Shown here in pieces: positions 32,822 to 41,177 of a stretch of DNA of 64,000 nt; within the stretch, counting starts at the first letter, position 1; the number at the start of each line of letters is the position of its first letter. The notes under the pieces are model-generated. The model did not search any database. It worked only from the letters and a program-made list of their open reading frames with translations, and had not been told where the DNA came from. The DNA is from Novosphingobium sp. UBA6272 (GTDB lineage: Bacteria; Pseudomonadota; Alphaproteobacteria; Sphingomonadales; Sphingomonadaceae): NCBI RefSeq assembly GCF_002440635.1, contig NZ_DJUW01000028.1:124001-188000 (forward strand), read 5' to 3'. Both the position numbers and the translations under genes were made by a program.

Positions 32822-35259
32822 CGGATTTTCTCATTCCCCGCATCGAACAGCGGCTTGAGGGATGCCGTGGCGGGATAACGCACCCCGGCGATCTCGATTT
32901 CATAATCGTCGGCACCGATCGCGCCGACAACACCGCCATCGGGCGCGGTAACATAGCCAAGGGCTCCGCAAGCCCCCAGCGTGTGGCAATACATGCCCGA
33001 GCGGACATAGCCGGCGATCCGCTCACCCTGCCAGATCGGCTCATTGTGGTAGACCATCGGTGCCGGGTCCTTGAGCAGGAACTGCACCAGCTTCTGCCGC
33101 ACGCCTTCCGCCTCCTGCCGGACCAGCGCATCGCGGCCGATGAAGCCGCCGGGCTTGTTCAGCTTCACCGCAAAGCCCAGCCCCGCTTCCAGCGGCGTAT
33201 CCTCGTCGGTCACGTCATGGCCCCAGTGGCGATAGCCCTTTTCCATCCGCATCGAATTGAGCGCATGATAGCCGCAATGCTTGAGGCCAAATGCTGCGCC
33301 CGCGGCGACGATTTCGTCATAAACCCCGGCCATGAACTCGCTCGGCACATAAAGCTCCCAGCCCAGCTCACCGACGAAGGTGATCCGGCTGGCGCGCACC
33401 AGGCCATAGCCCAGCTCGATCTCGCGGCTGGTGGCGAAGGGGAAGGCTTCGTTCGACAGATCTTCAGGGGTCAGCGACTGCAGCAATGCCCGCGACTGGG
33501 GCCCCATGATCGCGATCACCCCCATGCCCGAAGTGACATCGGTCAGCACCGCATGGGCATCGGCCGGGGTGTGCCGCTTGACCCATTCGAAGTCCTTGGT
33601 CTGGGTTTCCGCACCGCCGACAATCAGATAGGCGGTTTGCGACAAGCGGGTCACGGTCAGGTCGGCCTCGATCCCGCCCTTTTCGTTGAGCCACTGGGTA
33701 TAGACCATTCGCCCCGGTTCGACATCGACGTCGTTGGCGCAGATCCGATTGAGCACCGCACAGGCATCGCGGCCTTCGAGGCGGAATTTGGCGAAGCTCG
33801 ACTGGTCGAACAGGCCCACCGCCTCGCGCACCGCCTTGCATTCCGCCGCGCTGCTTTCGAACCAGTTCTGGCGGCCGTAGGAATATTTATATTTGGGCGT
33901 GGTGCCGGGCTCGCCATACCAGTTGGCGCGTTCCCAGCCGAACGCCTCGCCAAAGCAGGCGCCCTGCGCGGCGAGCCGGTCATGCAGCACCGATTTGCGC
34001 ACGCCGCGGGCCGTTTCGTACTGCTTGAACGGGTAATGCGTGGCGTAAAGCAGGCCCAGGCTTTCGCTGACGCGTTCCTGCAAGTACTTGCGGTTGATCT
34101 GGAACGGCATGTTGCGGCGAACGTCGACGGTCCACAGGTCCGCCGGCGGCATCCCGTCGCGAATCCATTCGGCCATGACCTTGCCGACCCCGCCGGCCGA
34201 TTGCAGCCCGATCGAATTGAGTCCGGCCGAAACGAAACAGCCCTTCAGCTCGGGCGCTTCGCCGATGTGATAGCGCACATCCGGGGTAAAGCTTTCGGGG
34301 CCGCAGAAGAACTTCTGGATCCCGGCATTCTCCAGCGCCGGAACCCGCTTCATCGCGTCGAGCAGCAGCGGCTCGAAGTGTTCGAACGATCCCGCGATCT
34401 CGTCAAAGCAGAAATCTTCGGAAATGCCCTCCATTCCCCAGGGCCGGGCATTGGGCTCGAACGCGCCGACCAGCAGCTTGCCGGCATCGTATTTGTAGTA
34501 GCCGCAGTGGTCATAGTCGCGCAGCACCGGCAGGCTCGGATCGATCCCGGCAACCCCTTCGAACATCACGTAATAATGCTCGCAGGCATGCAGCGGCACG
34601 GCCACGCCGATCCCCGCACCCAGATCGCGGGTCCACATCCCGCCGGCCAGAACCACGTAGTCGGCATCGATCGCGCCGTGCTCGGTATCGATCCCGGTTA
34701 CCCGCTCGCCGTCGTGACGGATCCGGGTGACCTTGCAATTCTCGACTATCTTCGCTCCGCCAGCCCGGGCGCCCTTGGCCAGCGCCTGGGTAATATCGAC
34801 CGCATTGGCATAGCCATCCGACGGAATGTGGATCCCGCCCACCAGATCGCCGACCTCAACGATCGGGGCCATCGCCTTGATCTCTACCGGGGTAACGACA
34901 TGAACCGGCAGGTCGAAGACCTTGGCCATCGAGGCACTGCGCTTCAGTTCCTCGAACCGCTCGGCATTGGTCGCCATCGAGATCGAGCCGCACTGGCGGT
35001 AGCCGGTCGCCTGGCCGGTTTCGGCCTCAAGCCCGCGATAGAGCTCGCCGGTGTACTTGGCGAGCTTGGTCATGTTGATCGAGGTGCGCAGCTGGCCGAC
35101 CAGCCCGGCGGCGTGCCAGGTGGTGCCGCAGGTCAGCTGCTTGCGTTCGCACAGCACAACATCGCTCCAGCCGATCTTGGTCAGGTGATAGGCGATCGAG
35201 GTTCCGATCACGCCGCCGCCGACAATGACGACGCGGGCGCGCTTGGGCAGGTCGACCAT
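32815..35259 (-). CDS. Dimethylglycine/sarcosine dehydrogenase-like protein (DAO + GcvT), copy 2
   Basis: An 814-aa flavoprotein with VVIVGGGVIGTSIAYHLTK, the GTTWHAAGL motif whose His would hold FAD, and a GcvT-like C-terminal half (FVGELGWELYVPSEF, SMRMEKGYRHWGHDVTDEDT). The family demethylates N-methylated amino acids with THF as methyl-carbon acceptor. The DAO half diverges clearly from copies 1 and 3 (for example CEHYYVMFEG instead of VEHQYIVTDQ), which argues for distinct substrate choice. It overlaps Rieske copy 3 and lies 4 bp after copy 3 of this family, so a Rieske/DMGDH pair is repeated twice in this operon. Confidence 0.83.
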   Translation of the reverse strand: MVDLPKRARVVIVGGGVIGTSIAYHLTKIGWSDVVLCERKQLTCGTTWHAAGLVGQLRTSINMTKLAKYTGELYRGLEAETGQATGYRQCGSISMATNAERFEELKRSASMAKVFDLPVHVVTPVEIKAMAPIVEVGDLVGGIHIPSDGYANAVDITQALAKGARAGGAKIVENCKVTRIRHDGERVTGIDTEHGAIDADYVVLAGGMWTRDLGAGIGVAVPLHACEHYYVMFEGVAGIDPSLPVLRDYDHCGYYKYDAGKLLVGAFEPNARPWGMEGISEDFCFDEIAGSFEHFEPLLLDAMKRVPALENAGIQKFFCGPESFTPDVRYHIGEAPELKGCFVSAGLNSIGLQSAGGVGKVMAEWIRDGMPPADLWTVDVRRNMPFQINRKYLQERVSESLGLLYATHYPFKQYETARGVRKSVLHDRLAAQGACFGEAFGWERANWYGEPGTTPKYKYSYGRQNWFESSAAECKAVREAVGLFDQSSFAKFRLEGRDACAVLNRICANDVDVEPGRMVYTQWLNEKGGIEADLTVTRLSQTAYLIVGGAETQTKDFEWVKRHTPADAHAVLTDVTSGMGVIAIMGPQSRALLQSLTPEDLSNEAFPFATSREIELGYGLVRASRITFVGELGWELYVPSEFMAGVYDEIVAAGAAFGLKHCGYHALNSMRMEKGYRHWGHDVTDEDTPLEAGLGFAVKLNKPGGFIGRDALVRQEAEGVRQKLVQFLLKDPAPMVYHNEPIWQGERIAGYVRSGMYCHTLGACGALGYVTAPDGGVVGAIGADDYEIEIAGVRYPATASLKPLFDAGNEKIRC

Positions 35260-35263
35260 CGGT

Positions 35264-37684
35264 TCAGGCCTTCATTCGCGAGTTGTCTGGATCATAGGCC
35301 GGATCGGCCAGCACGGTTGCCGGGCGGCGTTCGCCCTGCAGCACGATGTCGAACTTCGATCCTGGCGCGGCATATTCGGGCGGGACACAGGCGAAGAACA
35401 GGCTCTTGCCTGTACGGTGGCCATAGCCGCCGGAGGTGACGAGGCCGATGCAGGCCTCGCCGACCAGGCACGGCTCGGTGCCGCGCGGATCGACATTGGC
35501 CGCATCGACCTCGCCGTAAACGATGCGCAGTCCCCTTTCCTGCGCATCGAGGGAGGCCTGTTTGCCGGTGAAATCTTCCTTCTTCAGGTTGATGAAGCGG
35601 CCCATGTCGGCCTCGAACATGGTCAGTTCGTTGGTCAGCTCGCTGCCCCAGGCCTTGTAGCCCTTTTCCATCCGCATCGCGTTGGCGGCATAGAGCCCAT
35701 AGTCAACAATGCCGTGCGCCTCGCCCGCCGCCCAAATCGCGTCATAGACCGCCTCCAGGTCCGCCATCAGCGGGTGCAGTTCCCAGCCGAGCTCGCCGGC
35801 ATAGGACACCCGCAGCGCGCGGACCGGGCACCCGGCGATCTCGATCTCCTGCCCGCTAAGCCAGCGGAAACCGGCGTTGCTGAGGTCGGCGGCGGTCACC
35901 GCAGAGAGCACATCGCGGCTCTTCGGACCGTTCATCACCAGCACACCGCGGTCCATGGTGACGTTGGCCAGCGCGACCTGCTCGCCCGGCAGGCGGTGCT
36001 GGACCAACCAGTCCCAGTCGCGCTGCTCGGCAGCAGCGGCGCTCAGGCAATAGAAGTGATCGTCGGCCAGCCGGGTGACGGTCATTTCGCCCTGGATCCG
36101 CCCACCGCTCGAAAGGATATGAACCAGCGCGATCCCGCCCTGTTTGGTTGGCATGCGATTGGCGCAAAGGCGGTTGAGGAAGGCCTCTGCATCGGGGCCG
36201 GTCACCTCGTATTTGGCGAAGCCCGACAGGTCGAGCACGCCGACGCCATCGGCCACCGCCCTACATTCCGCCGCGACAACTTCGACCACGTTGGTGCGGT
36301 GGTAGCCGCCTTCTTCCTCGCGCCCGTCGAGGCTGAACCATTTGGGCCGTTCCCAGCCATAGGTCTCGGCATAGACCGCGCCCTTGGCCTTCAGCTTTTC
36401 GTACAGCGGGCTGACCTTCTGCGGACGGCCATCGGGCTCTTCCTCGCCCGGCAGGCGGGTGGTGAAGGTCATCCGGTAATCGAGGAACACCTTGTCGCGG
36501 CTGTACTGCTCGTCGGCATAGGGGCCGTAACGGCGCGGATCGAATTCGACCATGTTGATCTCGCTGTCGCCGTGGACCATCCACTGGGCGAGATACTTGC
36601 CGGCCCCGCCGCCCTGGGCGATGCCAAAGCTGGTGCCGCAGCAATGCCAGAAATTGGTGAGACCGGTCGCCGGCCCCAAGAGCGGCCCGCCATCGGGGGT
36701 GTGCGGGATCGCACCGTTGACGACCCGGCGGATGCCGACTTCGCCGAACACCGGGATCCGCTCGATCGCGCGCTCAAGCCATTTGGAGATCCGGTCGAGA
36801 TCGTCGGGGAACAGCTCGCTGGTCGATTGCCATTCGGGGTGGCCGCCGCGCGGGGCCCAGGCTTCGGCCAGGCCGATGTCCTCATAGACCCCGATCAGCC
36901 CGCTCTTCTGCTCCTGCCGCATATAGCCGGACATGTAGGAATCGCGCATCACCGGCATTTCTTCCGACCGTTCCTGGAACGCCGGGATCGGATCGGTGAC
37001 GAGGTAGTGGTGCTCCATATTGGTGACCGGAATGTCGATCCCGGCCATCTGCGCGACCTGCCGGGCATAACAGCCGGCAGCATTGACCACCATCCCGGCG
37101 CGGACCGTGCCCTGCTCGGTCTCCACATCCCAATCGCCGCTGGGCAGCTGGGTGAAAGCGGTCACGCGGTTCTTGCGGACGATCTTCGCGCCCATCTGCC
37201 GCGCTCCGATCGCCAGCGCGTTGCAGATGCCCGATGGGTCGGCGTGGCCGTCATCGGTGGTCCAGGCCCCGGCTATCACGCCGTCGGTTGTAACGAACGG
37301 GTTGATCTCGCGGATCTTGGCCGGGTCGATCAGCTCCATGTTGAAGCCGACCACCTTCGAGAAGCCCTGGATATATTTCATCCAGGCCAGTTCGCGCTCG
37401 TTGGTCGCAAGGCGGATCCCGCCCGACTTGTGCCAGCTGACATATTGACCGGTCAGCCCTTCGAGCTGCGGATAGAGCCAGTTGGAATAGGCATGCATCT
37501 TGGCGAGGTTGAAGCTGCCGGTGATGTTGGGGCATTGCCCGGCGGCGTGCCAGGTCGAACCCGAAGTCAGCTCGTCCTTTTCGATCAGCAGGATGTCGGT
37601 CCAGCCCTCTTGGGCGAGATGGTAAAGCAGGCTTGCCCCCATGATCCCGCCGCCGATGATAACGACCCGCGCTTGCGCCTGCAT
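35264..37684 (-). CDS. Dimethylglycine/sarcosine dehydrogenase-like protein (DAO + GcvT), copy 3
   Basis: An 806-aa flavoprotein: VVIIGGGIMGASLLYHLAQ, GSTWHAAGQ with the FAD-attachment His, and a GcvT-like half (YAGELGWELHPLM, AMRMEKGYKAWGSELTNELT). I start it at ATG 37684 because GGGAGAGG lies about 8 bp upstream; an in-frame ATG at 37702 would place that sequence inside the coding region. It is the first gene of the minus-strand catabolic run and so sits next to the control region at 37703-37832. Substrate probably dimethylglycine, sarcosine or another N-methylated acid. Confidence 0.83.
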   Translation of the reverse strand: MQAQARVVIIGGGIMGASLLYHLAQEGWTDILLIEKDELTSGSTWHAAGQCPNITGSFNLAKMHAYSNWLYPQLEGLTGQYVSWHKSGGIRLATNERELAWMKYIQGFSKVVGFNMELIDPAKIREINPFVTTDGVIAGAWTTDDGHADPSGICNALAIGARQMGAKIVRKNRVTAFTQLPSGDWDVETEQGTVRAGMVVNAAGCYARQVAQMAGIDIPVTNMEHHYLVTDPIPAFQERSEEMPVMRDSYMSGYMRQEQKSGLIGVYEDIGLAEAWAPRGGHPEWQSTSELFPDDLDRISKWLERAIERIPVFGEVGIRRVVNGAIPHTPDGGPLLGPATGLTNFWHCCGTSFGIAQGGGAGKYLAQWMVHGDSEINMVEFDPRRYGPYADEQYSRDKVFLDYRMTFTTRLPGEEEPDGRPQKVSPLYEKLKAKGAVYAETYGWERPKWFSLDGREEEGGYHRTNVVEVVAAECRAVADGVGVLDLSGFAKYEVTGPDAEAFLNRLCANRMPTKQGGIALVHILSSGGRIQGEMTVTRLADDHFYCLSAAAAEQRDWDWLVQHRLPGEQVALANVTMDRGVLVMNGPKSRDVLSAVTAADLSNAGFRWLSGQEIEIAGCPVRALRVSYAGELGWELHPLMADLEAVYDAIWAAGEAHGIVDYGLYAANAMRMEKGYKAWGSELTNELTMFEADMGRFINLKKEDFTGKQASLDAQERGLRIVYGEVDAANVDPRGTEPCLVGEACIGLVTSGGYGHRTGKSLFFACVPPEYAAPGSKFDIVLQGERRPATVLADPAYDPDNSRMKA

Positions 37685-37702
37685 CGAATTTACCTCTCCC
37701 AT

Positions 37703-37780
37703 GATCGGTCCAACTTAGGGTGCCGGATGCGGCCTCGACAAATGTGCAATTCCGAACGATCGGTGCAAAAAACTTACGGG
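37703..37780. promoter_or_regulatory. Divergent control region with a spaced direct repeat
   Basis: GATCGGTCCAACTTAGGG (37703-37720) recurs as GATCGGTGCAA-AAAA-CTTACGGG (37758-37780), starting 55 bp later. The repeat lies between the minus-strand DMGDH operon and the + strand SDR gene, 18 bp before the preferred DMGDH start, so it is a candidate pair of binding sites for a regulator of either operon. Confidence 0.4.
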
Positions 37781-37832
37781 TCCATGACTTTGTTCGGCTG
37801 CTAGAGCCGCGGCAAGGCAAGGAGAGACGGCA

Positions 37833-38588
37833 ATGCAGACGGCAGTAATCACGGGCGCGGCGCAGGGATTGGGGCTGGTTACAGCCAGGCTGTTTGCCGA
37901 GGCCGGTTACCGCGTGGTGCTGACCGATGTGCAGCCGCTCGATGCCGTGCTCGCAAGCTTTGCCGGCGCAGAAGTCAGCGGGCTGAGCGGTGACGTTTCG
38001 AGCGAGGCCTTCATCGCCGAGCTCGCCGCCCATGTCGCCGCGTTGGGCGGGGCCGATGTGCTGGTCAACAATGCCGGGATCAGCATGATCGTCCCGGCCG
38101 AGGAAACCACGCTGGAACAATGGCAGCGGATGATGGCAATCAACCTCGACGGGCCGTTCCTGCTGTGCCGCGAGCTGGGCAAGCAGATGCTGGCCAAGGG
38201 CAACGGCGCGATCGTCAATGTCGCTTCGGTTGCAGGCCTTGGCGGGGTAATCCACCGCGCCGCCTACAACACCTCGAAGCACGGGCTGATCGGCCTGACC
38301 CGCACGCTCGCCGCCGAATGGGGCGGGCGCGGAGTTCGGGTCAACGCGGTCTGCCCGGGTTGGATCAAGACCGAGATGGACGCGAAGGACATGGGTTCGG
38401 GCGCCTATACCGATGCCGATATCGTCAACCGTGTGCCGATGGCGCGCTTCGCCAAGCCGGAAGATATTGCGGCCGCGATCCTGTTCCTCGCCCGCGACGG
38501 ACTGTTCGTGAACGGGGTGGCGCTGCCGGTCGATGGCGGATGGAACGGCGATTCTAGCTGGGACGCCTTGCGGCTCAAGTCGCGCTAG
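37833..38588 (+). CDS. Short-chain dehydrogenase/reductase (SDR)
   Basis: A 251-aa classical SDR: cofactor motif TGAAQGLGLVTARLF, NNAG at about residue 85, catalytic Ser in VASVAG and the YNTSK motif with Tyr and Lys, then the CPGWIKTEM loop. An Asp at the end of beta-2 (VVLTDVQ) suggests NAD(H). AAGGAGAG precedes the ATG. It probably oxidises a secondary alcohol. It starts a + strand group with a beta-hydroxyacid dehydrogenase and an aldehyde dehydrogenase, but a 132-bp gap follows, so co-transcription with them is uncertain. Confidence 0.85.
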   Translation: MQTAVITGAAQGLGLVTARLFAEAGYRVVLTDVQPLDAVLASFAGAEVSGLSGDVSSEAFIAELAAHVAALGGADVLVNNAGISMIVPAEETTLEQWQRMMAINLDGPFLLCRELGKQMLAKGNGAIVNVASVAGLGGVIHRAAYNTSKHGLIGLTRTLAAEWGGRGVRVNAVCPGWIKTEMDAKDMGSGAYTDADIVNRVPMARFAKPEDIAAAILFLARDGLFVNGVALPVDGGWNGDSSWDALRLKSR

Positions 38589-38634
38589 CAGCCAAAAAAT
38601 ATTCAGGCTTTCGCCCAAATTTTTCAATTGTGAG

Positions 38635-38703
38635 CAGCCCGGCACCGATTTCTAACCGACCCTTGGAAGAGTGACGCCCGGCCATCTATCAGCCCGGCAC
38701 CGA
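38635..38703. promoter_or_regulatory. 14-bp direct repeat upstream of the beta-hydroxyacid dehydrogenase gene
   Basis: CAGCCCGGCACCGA occurs exactly at 38635-38648 and again at 38690-38703, 55 bp apart, the same spacing as the repeat at 37703-37780. The second copy is immediately followed by GGGGACC, the ribosome-binding region of the gene at 38721. Possible paired regulator sites or a small local duplication. Confidence 0.35.
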
Positions 38704-38720
38704 GGGGACCTGACCTGGCT

Positions 38721-39674
38721 ATGAAGATCGGATTTATCGGCCTTGGCAATGTCGGCGGCAAGCTGGCCGGCAGCCTGGTGCGCAACGGCCATGACGTTTG
38801 GGTGCGCGATCTTGACGCAGCGCTGGTGGACGAATTCGTGGCGCGCGGAGCCACGGCAGCGGCCAGCCCGCGTGAGCTTGGCGAAAGCTGCGACGTGATC
38901 GTCACCTGCCTGCCCTCGCCCGCCGCCAGCGCCGCCGTGGCCGAAGGTGAGGACGGTTTCCTGGCCGTGCTGCGTCCAGGCCAGGTCTGGATGGAGATGA
39001 GCACCACCGATTATGAGGAAGTGATCCGGCTGGGCGCGCTGGTCGAAGCCCGAGGCGCGCTGTTCATGGAATGCCCGGTTTCGGGCGGGTGCCACCGGGC
39101 CGATACCGGCAACATCTCGATCTTCGCCGGTGGCCCGCGCGAAGGGTTTGACAAGGTCCTGCCGCTGCTCAAATCGATGGGCCGGCGGATTCTCCACACC
39201 GGCGATCTGGGCACCGCGTCCAAGCTCAAGGTGATGACCAATTACCTCTGCACCGTCCACCTGGTCGCGCTGGCCGAGGCACTGACCACTTGCAAAGCTG
39301 CCGGGCTCGACATGAACACCACCTATGAAGCGATCCGGATTTCCAGCGGCAACAGCTTTGTCCACGAAACCGAAAGCCAGGTGATCCTGAACGGCAGCCG
39401 CGATATCAACTTCACCATGGACCTGGTCAGCAAGGACATCGGGCTGTTCGACGAGATCGCGCAGGAAAACGGCGTGCCGGTCGAACTGTCGCCGCTGATC
39501 GTGCGGCTGTTCAAGGAAGCCCGCGCACAATACGGCGACCGCGAATTCTCCCCCAACATCATCCGCCGCTATGAAGAGCCGCTGGGACTAAAGGTACTCG
39601 GCAGCGGTTTCCCGGACCAGATGGTCGACGATGAACCCGAAGAACCCGGCTACGAAGTGGTTCCGAACCGGTGA
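38721..39674 (+). CDS. NAD(P)-dependent beta-hydroxyacid dehydrogenase (3-hydroxyisobutyrate dehydrogenase-like)
   Basis: A 317-aa enzyme with the N-terminal Rossmann motif IGFIGLGNVGGKLAGSLVRNGHDV, the substrate-loop region FMECPVSGGCHRADTG, and the catalytic-Lys helix GTASKLKVMTNYL. Members oxidise 3-hydroxyisobutyrate, tartronate semialdehyde, 2-(hydroxymethyl)glutarate and similar acids. The C-terminal 20 residues are acidic and look like an extra tail. Its stop overlaps the GTG start of the aldehyde dehydrogenase (GTGA), so product and substrate are probably linked: alcohol -> aldehyde -> acid. Exact substrate not predictable. Confidence 0.82.
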   Translation: MKIGFIGLGNVGGKLAGSLVRNGHDVWVRDLDAALVDEFVARGATAAASPRELGESCDVIVTCLPSPAASAAVAEGEDGFLAVLRPGQVWMEMSTTDYEEVIRLGALVEARGALFMECPVSGGCHRADTGNISIFAGGPREGFDKVLPLLKSMGRRILHTGDLGTASKLKVMTNYLCTVHLVALAEALTTCKAAGLDMNTTYEAIRISSGNSFVHETESQVILNGSRDINFTMDLVSKDIGLFDEIAQENGVPVELSPLIVRLFKEARAQYGDREFSPNIIRRYEEPLGLKVLGSGFPDQMVDDEPEEPGYEVVPNR

Positions 39675-41164
39675 AGAGCCTGGCCGACTGGCAGGAGCTG
39701 GCGGCTGGGCTGCGCACCGAAACCGGCCTGGTGATCGACGGCAACTGCGTTCCCGCCAGTGATGGCCGCACACTCGCTGTGATCAACCCGGCCAATGGCA
39801 CGATTGTCGCCGAAGCGGCCTGCGGCGGTGAAGCCGACATTGATCGCGCGGTCGCCTCGGCCAAGGCAGCCTGGGATCTCGGCAGTTGGCGGCACATGGT
39901 TCCGCGCGAGCGCATGGCGATCATGCGCCGCTGGGCCGACCTGGTCGAGGCGCATAGCGAAGAGCTGGCGCTGCTCGAAACGCTGTCGATGGGCAAGCCG
40001 ATCTCCGATGCGTTGTCTATCGACCTGCCCGAAGTGGTGGTGACGATCCGCTATTTCGGCGAAGCGATCGACAAATTGGCCGGGCTGGCGACCACCAGCG
40101 CGCACGATGCAGTCCATACCGTCACGCATGAGCCGCTGGGGGTCGTCGGGGCAATCAGCCCATGGAACTATCCGCTGCTGATGGCTGCCTGGAAGATCGC
40201 CCCGGCGCTGGCGGCGGGCAATTGCGTGGTGCTCAAGCCCTCGGAACTTGCGCCATTCGGGCCGATCCGCCTGGCGCAGCTGTTCCTCGAAGCTGGCGGC
40301 CCGGCGGGCGTGTTCAACGTGGTCAACGGCACCGGGATCGAGGCCGGGCAGGCGCTGGCGCTCCATCCGGGCGTCGCCAAGATCAGCTTCACCGGATCGA
40401 CTGCCGTCGGCAAGCAGCTCATGATCTATGCCGGGCAATCGAACATGAAGCGGGTGGCGCTGGAAACCGGCGGCAAGAGCCCGCAGATCTTCATGCCCGA
40501 CCTGCCCGATCTGGACCGCGCTGCGGAATATGCGGTGCGCGGGATCTTCGACAATGCCGGCCAGGTCTGCAACGCCGGCTCGCGGCTGCTGGTCCACGAA
40601 ACGATCCACGACGAGTTCGTCGCCGCCTTCACCCGCAAGGCGGCAGAGCTTTATGCCCCCGGCGATCCGCTTGACCCCGCAACCACGCTCGGCCCGCTGG
40701 TTTCGCGCGGGCAGCAGACCAAGGTTCTGCAGTGGATCGAGCGCGGGATCGGCGAAGGCGCAGTGCTTGAATTCGGCGGCATGGCCGATCCTGCACGCGC
40801 CGATGGCGCCTATGTGCTGCCAACCCTGTTCCGTCGGGTCGCTCCGGCGATGGCGATCGGGCGCGAAGAAGTGTTCGGCCCGGTCGCCACCCTCCTTACC
40901 TTTGCCAGCGAGGAAGAAGCGATCCGGCTGGCCAACGATTCGATCTATGGCCTGGCCGCCAGTGTCTGGACCGCTGACCTTGCCCGCGCGCACCGCATGG
41001 TCAAGGCACTGGAGGCCGGGGTAGTCTGGGTCAACTGCTTCGGCGATGGCGACATGACCCAGCCGTTCGGCGGCTTCAAGCAATCGGGCAACACCCGCGA
41101 CAAATCGCTGGAAAGTCTGGCCGGATACATGCAATCCAAATCCAGCTGGATCAGCCTGACATAG
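39671..41164 (+). CDS. Aldehyde dehydrogenase (PuuC/betaine-aldehyde-type)
   Basis: A 497-aa NAD(P)-dependent aldehyde dehydrogenase: ISPWNYPLLMAAWKIAPALA, general base Glu in LETGGKSP, nucleophile Cys in NAGQVCNAGSRLLV and the C-terminal DMTQPFGGFKQSGNTRDKSLES. These features resemble gamma-glutamyl-gamma-aminobutyraldehyde (PuuC) and related aminoaldehyde dehydrogenases. It starts at GTG 39671 overlapping the preceding dehydrogenase. It probably oxidises an aminoaldehyde or the aldehyde made by its neighbours. Confidence 0.87.
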   Translation: MKSLADWQELAAGLRTETGLVIDGNCVPASDGRTLAVINPANGTIVAEAACGGEADIDRAVASAKAAWDLGSWRHMVPRERMAIMRRWADLVEAHSEELALLETLSMGKPISDALSIDLPEVVVTIRYFGEAIDKLAGLATTSAHDAVHTVTHEPLGVVGAISPWNYPLLMAAWKIAPALAAGNCVVLKPSELAPFGPIRLAQLFLEAGGPAGVFNVVNGTGIEAGQALALHPGVAKISFTGSTAVGKQLMIYAGQSNMKRVALETGGKSPQIFMPDLPDLDRAAEYAVRGIFDNAGQVCNAGSRLLVHETIHDEFVAAFTRKAAELYAPGDPLDPATTLGPLVSRGQQTKVLQWIERGIGEGAVLEFGGMADPARADGAYVLPTLFRRVAPAMAIGREEVFGPVATLLTFASEEEAIRLANDSIYGLAASVWTADLARAHRMVKALEAGVVWVNCFGDGDMTQPFGGFKQSGNTRDKSLESLAGYMQSKSSWISLT

Positions 41165-41177
41165 GGAGCGGAATAAC

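Noticed and set aside
32983..37804. Two frames above 800 aa on the + strand opposite the DMGDH-like genes
   Set aside because: His/Arg/Gln-rich composition typical of reverse-complement shadows; no domains.
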